This document shows, piece by piece, positions 17,565 to 27,104 of a stretch of DNA of 64,000 nt. The DNA lies in assembly GCF_003261175.1 (NCBI RefSeq), contig NZ_QLNP01000074.1:141314-205313 (forward strand), written 5' to 3'. The stretch is from Arthrobacter globiformis. GTDB lineage: Bacteria; Actinomycetota; Actinomycetes; Actinomycetales; Micrococcaceae. Both the position numbers and the translations under genes were made by a program. The notes under the pieces were generated by a model that worked only from the letters and a program-made list of their open reading frames with translations, was not told the DNA's origin and did not search any database. The stretch's first letter is position 1. Every line of letters starts with the position of its first letter.

Positions 17565-18365
17565 CTAACGGGCCCCGCCTCCAAAGGCAGACGCTGCGCG
17601 CTGGCCGTCTTTGTACCCGTTGGAGTAGGCCTCGTCGCTGCCGAGTCTGAACATGTCCTTATCCGCTGGCCGGACCAGGCTGCGCGCTGCCCCGGCAGGC
17701 GAATCAAGGTCGTCAATGACCAGATGGGACAGACCGCGCACCAGCGCAACGGGGCACCCGTTGGATTTGCCCTTAACCAGGTCAGCGGCACCAGCGATCT
17801 CATCGGCAACGGCGGCCGCGGAGGCAAGAAGCAGGTTCCCGTGCGGGTCGCGGGTTCCCCGGTAGTCTTCAAGCACGCGCACTCCCGCCGCACCGATGGC
17901 CGCGTCTGTTTGCCCTTCGCGCCACGGTCTGCCGAGAGTATCGCTGAGGATCACCGCGATCGCCACCCCAAACTGCATGCGCAGATCAGCGCACAGCTTC
18001 CTGGCAGACGCGTCGGGGTCGGTCGGAAGGAGCAGGACCGTGCCTTCGGGCGTGTTGCTATTGTCGACTCCCGCTGCGGCCAGAACCAGTCCCTGCCGGT
18101 TTTCCACGATGCGCGTCAGACCCCCGGGGTACGGTCTGCTGGCCACAAGCCGGACTGTCTCGGCGGTGATGGCAGCCTCACGGTCAGCGGCCGCGACCTG
18201 CCGGCCTTCGGCTTTGGAGACGATTTTGCTCGTAACGACGAGTATGTCCCCGTTCTGGATGCCCTCAGGAGACTTGCTGATCGCTGCGCCGATAATCTCG
18301 GCAAGGTTGTCGTCAGAGGTGACCTCTGGGATTCCCGCAAGGGTGGTAATTAAAAGGCCGGACAT
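17565..18365 (-). CDS. cofE: coenzyme F420-0:L-glutamate ligase, single-domain
   Basis: This 266-residue protein is the CofE domain that adds gamma-linked glutamates to F420-0. Conserved stretches include [33 protein letters not shown] and [13 protein letters not shown]. The usual actinobacterial FbiB is a fusion of about 450 residues, with a C-terminal nitroreductase domain that reduces dehydro-F420-0. That domain is absent here and there is no room for it: the TetR gene ends 45 bases beyond. The gene starts inside the end of cofC (16-base overlap) and is last in the F420 operon. Confidence 0.9.
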   Translation of the reverse strand: MSGLLITTLAGIPEVTSDDNLAEIIGAAISKSPEGIQNGDILVVTSKIVSKAEGRQVAAADREAAITAETVRLVASRPYPGGLTRIVENRQGLVLAAAGVDNSNTPEGTVLLLPTDPDASARKLCADLRMQFGVAIAVILSDTLGRPWREGQTDAAIGAAGVRVLEDYRGTRDPHGNLLLASAAAVADEIAGAADLVKGKSNGCPVALVRGLSHLVIDDLDSPAGAARSLVRPADKDMFRLGSDEAYSNGYKDGQRAASAFGGGAR

Positions 18366-19141
18366 GACTTCCTTTGCACGCTGGGATTTGCTAACAGACG
18401 GATTTGGCGGTGCTCGCCTCCCAAGGGCACCGGACGAGCTGGGAAAAGGCCGGAGGCAAGCAGCGCGGCACGGGTGTGGGCGCCGACGCCCCGCTCTATG
18501 GCACTGGCAAGGTCCTCAAGAGTGTCTACGTCAGCACGCAGGGTCGAGCTGCGGGGTATGGGCAGCAGACGGTGGCCGGCGTGCTGGTGTCCGGCACGGG
18601 AATGAGGGCCAAAGCAGGGATTCACCGGGGCTCCTGGCAGCGCCGATATCATCGTGCTCCCCGTCCCGTCCAGATCCGGAACGATGCCGAGTGAATGATG
18701 TTTCGCGCCTTCGAGTGCGTATTCCAGATCTCTCACCTCAAGGCACGGAAGGTCTGCTGTTATCGCGGCTACGGGAGTCACCCCCAGCGATCGTGCGAAG
18801 GCGAAGCCCGCCTTAACCGCACCATTGAGCCCCTGCCCGGGATCCGGGAGCATCTGGATCTTCCCTGCATCCATGACGGTGGCGGGGTCGGAAGAAACGA
18901 CAATGATGTGTGCAACATTGGCCGCTGCCGCTGCTGCCGTAACGGTGTCCCGGAGAAATCCGAGCGCGATTTCACGTCGAAGGCCGGGACCCAGTCGATC
19001 CGTCCCTAAATTGCCCTGAAGGCGGCTCTTGCCGTTCGGTCCGCCCTTGAACGGCACCACAAGAGTCCACTTGGCGTCCCTGCTCGCCCAAATTGGGAGG
19101 CCTCCTCCAGCGGGCGCGACCCCGGAGCCGCTGCTGATCAT
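18350..19141 (-). CDS. cofC: 2-phospholactate/phosphoenolpyruvate guanylyltransferase
   Basis: This 263-residue protein matches CofC/FbiD. It has [14 protein letters not shown], a nucleotidyltransferase N-terminal loop, [16 protein letters not shown] and the ITADLPCL metal-site motif. It activates PEP (actinobacteria) or phospholactate with GTP to give the FbiA substrate. About 20 residues precede the normal family N-terminus. The frame closes by overlapping cofE and it lies 29 bases after fbiC, within the fbiA-fbiC-cofC-cofE operon. Confidence 0.9.
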   Translation of the reverse strand: MISSGSGVAPAGGGLPIWASRDAKWTLVVPFKGGPNGKSRLQGNLGTDRLGPGLRREIALGFLRDTVTAAAAAANVAHIIVVSSDPATVMDAGKIQMLPDPGQGLNGAVKAGFAFARSLGVTPVAAITADLPCLEVRDLEYALEGAKHHSLGIVPDLDGTGSTMISALPGAPVNPCFGPHSRAGHQHAGHRLLPIPRSSTLRADVDTLEDLASAIERGVGAHTRAALLASGLFPARPVPLGGEHRQIRLLANPSVQRKSCPAF

Positions 19142-19170
19142 GAAGTGGTTCCTTTCGAGATGTGTGCTCG

Positions 19171-21795
19171 CTACTTCAGGGACAGGGGGAGCAGGCGAAG
19201 GTCTTTGCCTGTAGCGGCGAATCCGGTGTCTGCGTTTTGTCGGGCGACAGCTAGGCGCTCCGCTGTCGGCGTTCCGTAAGTCGTAGTGCGCTGCAAGGGA
19301 ATCCGCCCGATGGAGCTGATCATGCGCTCAAGTTCCGAGACTGTCTTCTCGGAACCGTTGTCGGCTCCGGCCATGCGGCTGATGGTCTCTTCCATGAGTG
19401 TTCCGCCCAGGTCATTGGCTCCTCCCTGAAGCATGAGTTGCGTACCCTCGGTACCGAGTTTTACCCACGACGTCTGTATGTGATCGATCCGGCCGTGGAG
19501 CATGAGGCGGGCCACGGCGTGGATGGCACGGTTTTCCTGCATGGTAGGTCCAGGGCGGGCGATGCCTGCAAGATAGACCGGGGCGTTCGTGTGGATGAAC
19601 GGAAGCAGAACGAATTCGGTGAATCCGCCGGTTTCGTCCTGAATCCTGGACAGAGTGCGCAGGTGTCCCACCCAGTGCGAAGGGTTGTCGACATGGCCGT
19701 ACATCATCGTTGAACTGCTGGGGATGCCGAGCCGGTGAGCTGTACTGACGATGTCGATCCATGTTGCCGCCGGCAGCTTTCCTTTGGTCAGCAGCCATCG
19801 GACTTCATCGTCAAGTATTTCTGCGGCAGTGCCTGGAATGCTATCGAGCCCTGCATTGCGCGCTTCGGTCAGGAACTCCTCGAAGGACATCCCGAGGCGT
19901 GTCGCCCCGTTGACGATTTCCATCGGGCTGAAGGCGTGCAGGTGCATACCGGGCTGGCGCTTCTTCACCTCCCGTGCAAGATCAAAATATGCGCTGCCGG
20001 GCAAATCGGGATGAATACCGCCCTGCATGCAGATTTCAGTCGCGCCGACGGCCCAGGCTTCATCAACCCGGTCCCCGACCTGCTTCATCGACAGTGTGTA
20101 AGCGTCGGCGTCGGTCCGTCGCTGCGCGAAGGCGCAGAAACGGCAGCCTGTGTAACAGACGTTGGTGAAATTTATATTCCGGTTCACCACATAGCGCACC
20201 TCATCGCCAACCGTGTGTGCTCTCACATCATCGGCCAGCGCAGCCAGGGCCTCCAGCTCCGGACCCTCTGAGGAGAGCAGCCGGAGGTAATCGGCGTCTG
20301 AGAGCCCTGCCGGGTTGTTCTCCGCCCGGCTGAGAACTTTGCGGATGTCACTGGCCTCGTGGCCGCCGGGGGAGTGGCGTGGGCTATGGTCGCGGGCGGC
20401 GTCTTCACGGAGCGTGGCCCAGTCGCCGTAGACGCCGTCAAAATCACTCCGGCGGTCACTCGTCCGGCCGATAGTGTCTATCTCGATGTGGAGGTTGACC
20501 CGGCCGTGCCCGCCGCTTGCCCATTCCACGTCCGGGTCCTGCCATGGCAGGCCGGCAGGATTTCGTCCTTCTACGGCGAGGCCGTCAGCGCCCGCCAGTG
20601 CACGGACGTGCGGCAGGATGCGCGGATCAAGCCAGGGCTCCTCTTCCTTTATATAGCGGGGGTGGGCGGTCAAGCGTTCGCGGAGTGTGAAGCCGTTGGC
20701 TGCTGTTAAGCGGGCAAGGTCTTCCAGATGTGGCCATGGGCGCTCCGGGTTGACGTGGTCCGGAGTCAGAGGGCTGACTCCGCCCCAGTCATCGATCCCT
20801 GCGCCGATCAGGAGGGCCAACTCGTCCGCGTCGGTGAGGTTTGGTGGTGCCTGGAGTCGGACCTTCGGTCCCAAGACCACGCGGGTGACTGCTATGGCTG
20901 CCACGTATTCTTCCGTTCCGAGGTCCGGTGCAGCCATCATGGCTGTTGCATCCTTGGCACGGAAGTTCTGAACAATGACTTCCTGGATGTTGCCGTACCG
21001 ACGATGCGCGGCCCGGAGGGCGAAGATGGCATCAACACGCTCGGCGTAGTTTTCCCCGATGCCCAACAGGACCCCGGTGGTGAATGGAACGCTGGAACGT
21101 CCGGCATCTTCAAGGACCCTGAGTCGCAGCGCAGGGTCCTTATCCGGCGAACCGTAATGGGGCCCGCCCTTTTCGGACCACAGCCGGGTGGCGGTTGTCT
21201 CCAGCATCATTCCCATAGAAGGGGCGACCGGTTTGAGCCGCTGGATCTCCTCCCAGGTCATGACTCCGGGGTTCAGATGGGGCAGGAGGCCTGTTTCTTC
21301 CAGGACCCTGACCGCCATCGCGCGGACATAGTCCAGCGTTGAGTCATAGCCATGAGAGTCAAGCCATTCCCGGGCGGCAGGCCAACGGTCTTCGGGCCGG
21401 TCTCCCAGCGTGAAGAGCGCCTCCTTGCAGTCCAATTCCGCTCCCTTGCGTGCGACGTCCAGAATCTCATCCGGTGACATGAAGATGCCCTTCCCGGCCT
21501 TTGCCAGTTTGCCGGGAGTGCTGACAAAGGTGCAGTAATGGCACCGGTCACGACACAGGTGCGTGACTGGGATGAAAACCTTCCGGGAGTAGGTGATGAT
21601 GCCGGACTGGCCGGCCTGCTCCAGACCGGCATCGCGGACCCTGGAAGCCGCGGTCATCAGGCGCGTGAGATTTTCCCCTCGGGCATGCAGGAGCGTTTGG
21701 GCCTCGTCGGGGTTTAGAGTCACCCCGTCCTCTGCGCGGCGCAGGGCCCTTCGTATTGCGCTTTCGGAAGGGACGAACGTATCCATCGCGGTCAT
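19171..21795 (-). CDS. fbiC: FO synthase (bifunctional FbiC, CofG-CofH fusion)
   Basis: This 874-residue protein carries two radical-SAM domains. The N-terminal (CofG) cluster motif has Cys81, Cys85 and Cys88 ([10 protein letters not shown]). The C-terminal (CofH) motif has Cys547, Cys551 and Cys554 (VCYTGCRFC). It joins tyrosine and the flavin precursor diaminouracil to make FO, the deazaflavin core of F420. Length fits the mycobacterial enzyme. ATG 21795 is chosen because GGAG lies about seven bases upstream; the longer frame to 21939 runs into fbiA. Second gene of the F420 operon. Confidence 0.95.
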   Translation of the reverse strand: MTAMDTFVPSESAIRRALRRAEDGVTLNPDEAQTLLHARGENLTRLMTAASRVRDAGLEQAGQSGIITYSRKVFIPVTHLCRDRCHYCTFVSTPGKLAKAGKGIFMSPDEILDVARKGAELDCKEALFTLGDRPEDRWPAAREWLDSHGYDSTLDYVRAMAVRVLEETGLLPHLNPGVMTWEEIQRLKPVAPSMGMMLETTATRLWSEKGGPHYGSPDKDPALRLRVLEDAGRSSVPFTTGVLLGIGENYAERVDAIFALRAAHRRYGNIQEVIVQNFRAKDATAMMAAPDLGTEEYVAAIAVTRVVLGPKVRLQAPPNLTDADELALLIGAGIDDWGGVSPLTPDHVNPERPWPHLEDLARLTAANGFTLRERLTAHPRYIKEEEPWLDPRILPHVRALAGADGLAVEGRNPAGLPWQDPDVEWASGGHGRVNLHIEIDTIGRTSDRRSDFDGVYGDWATLREDAARDHSPRHSPGGHEASDIRKVLSRAENNPAGLSDADYLRLLSSEGPELEALAALADDVRAHTVGDEVRYVVNRNINFTNVCYTGCRFCAFAQRRTDADAYTLSMKQVGDRVDEAWAVGATEICMQGGIHPDLPGSAYFDLAREVKKRQPGMHLHAFSPMEIVNGATRLGMSFEEFLTEARNAGLDSIPGTAAEILDDEVRWLLTKGKLPAATWIDIVSTAHRLGIPSSSTMMYGHVDNPSHWVGHLRTLSRIQDETGGFTEFVLLPFIHTNAPVYLAGIARPGPTMQENRAIHAVARLMLHGRIDHIQTSWVKLGTEGTQLMLQGGANDLGGTLMEETISRMAGADNGSEKTVSELERMISSIGRIPLQRTTTYGTPTAERLAVARQNADTGFAATGKDLRLLPLSLK

Positions 21796-21860
21796 GATCA
21801 AACTCCAGGGTAGGGGCGGAGGGTTGCTGCGCCCGACAGGGCGTGGGTGGATTGCAGGGG

Positions 21861-22874
21861 CTAGGGGGTGGCCATCGAGGTGGCCATGTCCAATGCGGCT
21901 GAAGCCATGGCGGCAGTGGCCTGCGTATCTGTCATCCACAGTGGGGCCGTCGCCCCCCGGATGCCGAGTTCCTTCAGACTGGGAAGGTATTCGGCATCAG
22001 TAACATCCATGAGCCATCCGTCCAGAACGCCGCCGCGAGTTCTGGCGCCATAGAAACCAGCCACTCCGAGAGCAGTGGCATCCACGCCGACGGTCTGGAG
22101 GCACTGCTCGGCCATCCCGCGCACGGCCGATCCGCCGATGATGGGGGACAGGCCGACAATCCGGGCGTCCGTGCTGTCGAGGGCATCACGGACGCCGGGA
22201 ACTGCCATGATCGTTCCCACCGACACCACCGGGTTTGACGGACACATGATGATGGCGTCCGCGGATCCTATGGCTTCGATGACCTCCGGTGTGGCCGAGG
22301 CCTGCTCCAGGCCAACCTGGATGAATTCGCTAACCGGGATACCGGCGCGGTAGCGCACCCACCATTCTTCAAAATGGATCAGCTCACCGGCCATATGCTC
22401 GGAGGTGCCCTGAGCAAGGCGGACGTGCGTTTCGACGGGTTGATCGCTCATGGGAAGGAGGCGAACCCCAGGACGCCAGCGCTGGCACAGCGCTTCAGTG
22501 ACCCGAGTCAGCGTTGCGCCTTCACGCAACATGTCCGTGCGGACGATGTGCGTCCCCAGATCGAGATCGCCGAGGGTAAACCAGTCCCAGCCACGGCCGT
22601 AGGCACTGATTTCAGCAGCCGCACGACGGCTTTCGCCACTGCGTCCCCAGCCCTGGTCCTCGTCCACTCCGTCACCCAATGTGTACATGACAGTGTCCAA
22701 ATCCGGACAAATACGCAGGCCGTTCAGCCACATATCATCTCCGGTGTTGGCAACTACGGTGACTTCAGGGGCCTTAGAACCGGCATCAGCGAAAGCGTCG
22801 GTCAGATGTGCACGGAGGCCGCGGACGAAACGGGCGCCACCCACGCCGCCGGCCAGAACCGTGATTCTCTCCAT
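21861..22874 (-). CDS. fbiA: phosphoenolpyruvyl/2-phospho-L-lactate transferase
   Basis: This 337-residue protein is FbiA/CofD, which transfers the activated phosphoenolpyruvyl group to FO. The N-terminus [17 protein letters not shown] and the [17 protein letters not shown] stretch are characteristic, and [15 protein letters not shown] binds the nucleotide. It is the first gene of the minus-strand operon. The ribosome site is modest (AAGGAT 14 bases upstream). A perfect palindrome lies between the promoter and the start codon, so regulation of the whole F420-synthesis set at this point is likely. Confidence 0.93.
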   Translation of the reverse strand: MERITVLAGGVGGARFVRGLRAHLTDAFADAGSKAPEVTVVANTGDDMWLNGLRICPDLDTVMYTLGDGVDEDQGWGRSGESRRAAAEISAYGRGWDWFTLGDLDLGTHIVRTDMLREGATLTRVTEALCQRWRPGVRLLPMSDQPVETHVRLAQGTSEHMAGELIHFEEWWVRYRAGIPVSEFIQVGLEQASATPEVIEAIGSADAIIMCPSNPVVSVGTIMAVPGVRDALDSTDARIVGLSPIIGGSAVRGMAEQCLQTVGVDATALGVAGFYGARTRGGVLDGWLMDVTDAEYLPSLKELGIRGATAPLWMTDTQATAAMASAALDMATSMATP

Positions 22875-22917
22875 CGTGATGCACCGATCCTTCTACCAAG
22901 ACACAGAACACAGTAAC

Positions 22918-22947
22918 TATGAGAGCGAACGCTTGTTCGCTCTCATA
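22918..22947 (-). promoter_or_regulatory. perfect palindromic operator of the F420 operon
   Basis: Arms of 13 bases (TATGAGAGCGAAC and its exact complement) with a four-base spacer GCTT. It lies 44 bases before fbiA, directly after the -10 box, which is the usual place for a TetR-type repressor. The centre CGAACGCTTGTT recurs before the MHS permease (767) and a related form before the ADH gene (4975). Confidence 0.8.
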
Positions 22948-22948
22948 T

Positions 22949-22976
22949 ATGTTACCTGCGTCTCATTAGCTGTCAA
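22949..22976 (-). promoter_or_regulatory. sigma70-type promoter of the F420 operon
   Basis: On the minus strand: TTGACA (22976-22971), 16-base spacer, TAACAT (22954-22949). The spacer contains TGAGAC and ends in GG, as does the ADH promoter at 4936. The -10 box abuts the palindromic operator. Confidence 0.7.
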
Positions 22977-23333
22977 CGTGCTCGCTCGGCAAGTGATGCG
23001 GCCTGTCCACGGGCCCCGCCCCCTCTCATGGAGCCTTGGCGACGGCATATCCTTTGTTACCCACTCTTTATGCCCAATTTCAGACGCCATACGAGGCTTT
23101 AAGGGATCATTTGGGCGCCAGCTGCTCGAATCCCGCATCCAGTAACAAGGGCAAGCTGCTTTACAGAATCTCGGCCTACAAGCCCTGCAGGCAGGGTCGA
23201 TACATTCCAGCGAGCGGGGCGCTTCTTCGCGGCCGGTTTCGGTGAATCGCCCGCCGGAGCTGACGCCTTGGGCTGGCGGGCCTTCATCGTGGTCATGCTG
23301 AGCATCTTTACGGCAAGGGGCACTGTGGGAACC
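22977..23333. other. interval between fbiA promoter and csp terminator
   Basis: No firm gene. A minus-strand frame starting at 23305 or 23296 would encode a short Lys/Ala/Pro-rich peptide (MTTMKARQPKASAPAG...) ending at 23099. It could be a small basic protein or the remains of one, but no good ribosome site is seen. Confidence 0.3.
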
Positions 23334-23369
23334 AAAAAAGCTGACCGGCTTGTGCCGGTCAGCTTTTTT
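23334..23369. terminator. bidirectional intrinsic terminator after cspA
   Basis: Perfect 16-base stem AAAAAAGCTGACCGGC with four-base loop TTGT, giving a U-tract in both directions. It lies ten bases beyond the cold-shock gene stop. Confidence 0.9.
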
Positions 23370-23378
23370 AACAACCGC

Positions 23379-23582
23379 TTAGAGCGGCTGGATGTTCTCC
23401 GCCTGCGGACCCTTAGGGCCCTGGGTGACGTCGAACTGAACCTTCTGGTTCTCGTCGAGGGAGCGGTAACCGCTGGATGCGATTGCCGAAAAGTGTGCGA
23501 ACACGTCAGCGCTTCCGTCGTCGGGGGCGATGAAACCGAAGCCCTTTTCGGCGTTGAACCACTTGACTGTACCCGTTGCCAT
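23379..23582 (-). CDS. cspA: cold-shock protein, CspA family
   Basis: This 67-residue OB-fold RNA/DNA-binding protein has both RNP motifs (KGFGFIA and VFAHFSAI) and the start [17 protein letters not shown]. Length is normal. It acts as an RNA chaperone in the cytoplasm. ATG 23582 is the family start; the longer frame to 23645 is not needed. It is monocistronic, with a strong terminator, and appears to be a core gene marking the left side of the island. Confidence 0.95.
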   Translation of the reverse strand: MATGTVKWFNAEKGFGFIAPDDGSADVFAHFSAIASSGYRSLDENQKVQFDVTQGPKGPQAENIQPL

Positions 23583-24130
23583 GCTTGTTTCCTTCACGGG
23601 TCGCGGACCGGATCCGCTTTTCAGATTGCCGTCCCCGCCACTCACACCCTGAGCCTATGTGGCAGCAGCGGCGGCAGGCAAGAGATTGGTCAAAGGCTGG
23701 ACGCCCCCCGGAGGACGGCCACACCAATGCGGGGAGTCTTCGGATGGCGGAACTAGAAACCCGCCGAAGTTGAAAGGCCCGTTACCAAACAGGCCGAATG
23801 CCGAGCGGGCCCCAGTTGACCGCACAGCCCGTCCTGGACACGGTGTCCGTTCTCAATGTATATGCCAGTGGCGACTTGGGAACTGACAGGTTGGATGAGA
23901 GGAATCTGGTGAATTCTTTCTCACTTAAGTTGACAGTTCCGTAAGTCAGCGCAGTCCATGCGGCGTCGCGGTCAGGTACTTCGTCAGCCACAGCAAGACT
24001 AAACGCCAACTGACAACTTGACTGAGAAACGTCCAAAATCCGTCGACTGATACCTTGGATGCGAAAGCTGACACCTAAAATGGGAACGGACACACGGCTA
24101 CCGTTAAGGCCGCTCCCCCGGCCATTTTGA
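23583..24130. other. cspA leader and island border, no gene recognised
   Basis: About 550 bases up to the dif-like sequence. The part nearest cspA probably holds its promoter and cold-shock leader. Short frames on both strands (65-103 codons) have no ribosome sites or recognisable features. Confidence 0.4.
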
Positions 24131-24158
24131 AACGCCGATAATAAAGATTCTGTAAAGC
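24131..24158 (+). repeat. dif-like 28-bp sequence, left border of island
   Basis: Contains GCCGATAATAAAGATTCTG followed by TAAAGC. It matches the inverted copy at 33446-33473 in 27 of 28 positions and resembles the XerC/XerD site of actinobacteria (CCGATAAT, six-base centre, ATTATGT, AAG). The only difference from the right copy is C for A in the XerD-type arm. Confidence 0.65.
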
Positions 24159-24436
24159 TCCGGGGTCATCCGGAGCAGCGAAACGAGCGTGAATCTAGGC
24201 AGCCGTCGACGGAAGGTGAACAGGCGCGACGATGGGCAAAAGCTGCCAGCGCGAGCCTTCTGAGAGACGTTTCTAACGGAGATGCCATGGAAGCGGGAAC
24301 TGTTGACCGCGAACGCTCTAAACCGCGGCAGTGGATCCCGCCTGGCGTAGCGGGTAGTCCTCGAATACCGAACTAAGCGCGGAAACAAAGGCTAGGTCTG
24401 CAGGTGAAGCGGGTGCCGGCAGCTAGGATTCGTTCA

Positions 24437-25282
24437 ATGCAGCATCAGTGGACGGGCGGACAACTCAAGCGATTAAGCAAATGTCTCCGCGACGGGCTGG
24501 AACCCCGTGGCGACGTCCCGGATTATGGCGAGGTGATGGTCTTTTACAACGACGTGGCCGTCCATGTCGAGCAACAAATCGACGAGATTGACTGGCCGGA
24601 GCTTCTCGGCGGCGTACGGCCGAAAGTTACATCCCGGGCCAAGTCCATTGACACTCTTCGGGAAAAGCTGCAGAGGGAACCCACCACGCCACTGCCCAGC
24701 GTGCAGGACGTCGCCGGTGTCAGGTTTGAGGCCGATATGACGCTGGCTGAGCAAGACAAGGTTGTTCAACAGCTCGTGGGGGCGTTTGGCGCCGGCTGCA
24801 CAGTTCGCGATCTTCGCAAGGAACCGCACAGTGGCTATCGAGCTGTGCACATCTGGCTCAGACTTCCTGTCCGGGCGGAGCTCCAGGTTCGTACTCAGCT
24901 CCAAGGCGCTTGGGCGAACATGTATGAGTCGGCTGCCGACGTTTTCGGCCGCGAGATTCGGTACGGCCACATGCCCGAGGACGACGCGTCAGCCAATCTC
25001 GTCGAGCAGATGCACGCCCTTTCTCTGGACCGCATCGTCACCTTGGAGAAGTCACGCAATGAGGTCCAACAACTTGAGATTTCCCATGGCCGGTCTTCTC
25101 AATTTCTCCAAACTCTCATGCCAGGGCCGAAGGGAGAACGGATCGCGGACGAAGTGGCGCAGCTGCGAGGAACGCTGCACAGAGTGCGCGAGCTGCTTCG
25201 AAAGCAGGAGGAAGCGACCACAGAGGAGATGGTCGTTCTTAAGCGTCGCTTTGATACCATGCGAGAAGAACGAAAGGGGTGA
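24437..25282 (+). CDS. RelA/SpoT-domain small (p)ppGpp-type synthetase
   Basis: This 281-residue protein contains a single synthetase domain, about residues 50-185: VTSRAKSIDTLREKL, VQDVAGVRFEAD, EPHSGYRAVHIWL and the AELQVRTQLQGAWA motif. There is no HD hydrolase and no TGS/ACT domain. The C-terminal part is helical, with a coiled-coil-like stretch. It could make alarmones or, like toxic small alarmone synthetases, act as a toxin by pyrophosphorylating nucleotides or tRNA. ATG 24437 has AGGA eight bases upstream; GTG 24404 is an alternative. The next gene starts at its stop, suggesting a toxin-antitoxin type pair. Confidence 0.82.
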   Translation: MQHQWTGGQLKRLSKCLRDGLEPRGDVPDYGEVMVFYNDVAVHVEQQIDEIDWPELLGGVRPKVTSRAKSIDTLREKLQREPTTPLPSVQDVAGVRFEADMTLAEQDKVVQQLVGAFGAGCTVRDLRKEPHSGYRAVHIWLRLPVRAELQVRTQLQGAWANMYESAADVFGREIRYGHMPEDDASANLVEQMHALSLDRIVTLEKSRNEVQQLEISHGRSSQFLQTLMPGPKGERIADEVAQLRGTLHRVRELLRKQEEATTEEMVVLKRRFDTMREERKG

Positions 25283-25284
25283 CC

Positions 25285-25515
25285 ATGCCGGGCTTTGTTA
25301 TCGAATACAACAGGATTACGGGCGACCACTTGGTCACCGAGTACTCCGGTGCTGACGGACATCGAGCAGCGCTGCTGCGTCGGCTCGAGCTGGAAAAGAT
25401 CCGCCCAAGCGCCGAATGGGAGATAGTTTCGCTGAACAGTGACTCCCTGGACACTGTCAGAAAGACGCACTCCAGGTACTTCACAGGCCACGCCGTTCAC
25501 AAAATGAGTGCGTAG
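25285..25515 (+). CDS. small unknown protein paired with the synthetase
   Basis: This 76-residue acidic/basic mixed protein (FVIEYNRITGDHLVTEYSG at the N-terminus) has no family I recognise. It starts three bases after the synthetase stop; a GTG at 25279 would overlap that stop. AAAGG lies before ATG 25285. The coupling and size would fit an antitoxin or regulatory partner of the RelA/SpoT-like protein. Alternatively it is an unrelated small protein. Confidence 0.65.
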   Translation: MPGFVIEYNRITGDHLVTEYSGADGHRAALLRRLELEKIRPSAEWEIVSLNSDSLDTVRKTHSRYFTGHAVHKMSA

Positions 25516-25806
25516 CTTCCGTCGTTCAAAGATCTGTGAACGGCCTAGGGTCAACGCCACCATGATGGCCGTTTTTCTGGCAACATCCAACGTGGGGCAT
25601 AACAGAGCCTGCTGTTTGGCACCCGCAGAGACTGCAAATAGATGCACGGTTCGCTTATCTAATGACACCCCTGACCGAACGCCGATAAGCGACAAGCTGA
25701 GGGCCGGACAGATAGGCGCCATTTCGTTCGTCCATTCAGCTGTGCTGAGGCGCCACGCCTGGATTGTGTCCGTAGTTGGAAGCAGTTGGCACATTGGCTA
25801 CGAACG

Positions 25807-26373
25807 TCAGGCCAAGGTGGCGTCCACCTCGTCCTTTAGCTTAGTGCGTACGGCGCGCAGATCTTTGGCCCAATGCGTTCTTCTCTTCGCGGGAGTCTTG
25901 GCCCACTGCTGCGTGGTTCCTATGAGTGTGCCAAGAGCTCGACGCAGCAGGGCCCACACTTCATGCGATCTCTCGGCGTGACCATCCGAGTGTAGTCGTC
26001 CGGCTCGCACGGCCAAGACCCCAAGGTCTAGGGGCCACAGGCTTAGTTCTTCCGCGAGGGGAAAGTCATCAATGTCCATAGTGATGCGATTGCTAGCCGC
26101 GTCGGCTTGAATTACCAGCCGCTGAATCGATTCTTTCCCGTCCGCATACCTGCGTGGCATCTCGGAAAGTGCAGCTTGAAAGTCGGCAAGGGCACCCAAA
26201 ACGCGAGCTTGCGCGGCAAGCTTCTTCTGGTGACCATTCGTGAGTCTGACCACCATCAGCGCGACCAGACCACCAACGAAGGCGGCCACGACAGCCCCGA
26301 TCGCCCCACTCCAAAACCCGAGCCAAGTACCGCAAGAAACCGAGGCGAAATTGCCGCACACGAACCAATCCAT
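25807..26373 (-). CDS. unknown membrane-anchored protein downstream of the cyclase operon
   Basis: This 188-residue protein has one long hydrophobic stretch at about residues 17-43 (WSGAIGAVVAAFVGGLVALM), then a helical cytoplasmic region rich in Ala, Arg and Leu. No known family is recognised. It lies 149 bases after the Pycsar-type effector gene in the same direction and could be a fourth gene of that defence unit, but the gap and lack of a clear ribosome site at ATG 26373 leave this open. Confidence 0.6.
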   Translation of the reverse strand: MDWFVCGNFASVSCGTWLGFWSGAIGAVVAAFVGGLVALMVVRLTNGHQKKLAAQARVLGALADFQAALSEMPRRYADGKESIQRLVIQADAASNRITMDIDDFPLAEELSLWPLDLGVLAVRAGRLHSDGHAERSHEVWALLRRALGTLIGTTQQWAKTPAKRRTHWAKDLRAVRTKLKDEVDATLA

Positions 26374-26522
26374 CTCCGGATCATATAGGCGGCCCGCAGA
26401 CTCCCAGGGACGGGAAACCGATGTCCGGCATTATGCCCGACCCAGCGCGCAAACCTCAGCCTGGCACAGGTGAATAATTGCCTTGCCCGACACAAGGGAG
26501 AAATGGACTAGTTTCGATGCTC

Positions 26523-27104
26523 TTAGGCGGTGGTAAACAGCATTGATGCGCCTACGCATGCCGTCCCGAACAAGACAAGTGCGGCGAAGCCATTGACCGC
26601 CTTTCCGCATGCGGTGAACTTGCGTTCCGCCAGGAGTGATAGGTCGAGGACTTGTTGCCACGCGTCCGCGCGGACATCATTGTGGCTCGTATGCTCGAGT
26701 AGTTGTTCCGGTGTTGCCCGGACGAGGGAAGGCCAGGCAAAACGATTTAGTCGGGCGTAGAAGACCTTGTTTTGTGGTCCAATTGCTCGCACTAGCCAAA
26801 ACAGTGTCCATCCAACTGCCAACACGGTTCCGACAGCGAGCCCGCTGACGACTGCTGCCGAGACATGACTCTTGCCCATTGCGTCAAGGATCGTTCGCGA
26901 GTTATTGATCAACATTGTCAGGACGACGCCCAAGCCAGCTGTCAGGATCGTGGCCTTTGTGTCTGCAAAGCGAACCCAGTTTGCCAGTTGGTCCATAGCC
27001 TGGAACCCGCCGTCAGCTGGTTTGCCATCTGCGGGCTTGCCAGCAAACGTGGGGTCCGGTGCCGCCGGCTCGGGTTCGGAGTTTGGGTTACGTTTAGACC
27101 GCAA
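26523..27104 (-). CDS. Pycsar-type membrane effector (PycTM-like)
   Basis: This 193-residue protein has a Pro/Ala-rich N-terminal 36 residues, the segment LANWVRFADTKATILTAG (about 40-57) and three predicted membrane helices (about 50-67, 82-107, 170-191). An N-terminal helix with WxxFADTKA is the hallmark of the Pycsar effector membrane domain, thought to breach the inner membrane once a cyclic pyrimidine nucleotide is made. The probable start is TTG 27104, which overlaps the E2-like gene by 11 bases. Met37 (26996) is an alternative start that would drop the Pro/Ala tail. Third gene of the operon. Confidence 0.78.
   Translation of the reverse strand: MRSKRNPNSEPEPAAPDPTFAGKPADGKPADGGFQAMDQLANWVRFADTKATILTAGLGVVLTMLINNSRTILDAMGKSHVSAAVVSGLAVGTVLAVGWTLFWLVRAIGPQNKVFYARLNRFAWPSLVRATPEQLLEHTSHNDVRADAWQQVLDLSLLAERKFTACGKAVNGFAALVLFGTACVGASMLFTTA

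Noticed and set aside
18285-18305. GCCGATAATCTCGGC inside cofE as a further dif-like site
   Set aside because: Only the CCGATAAT half matches; it lies in conserved coding sequence and lacks the ATTATGT arm.
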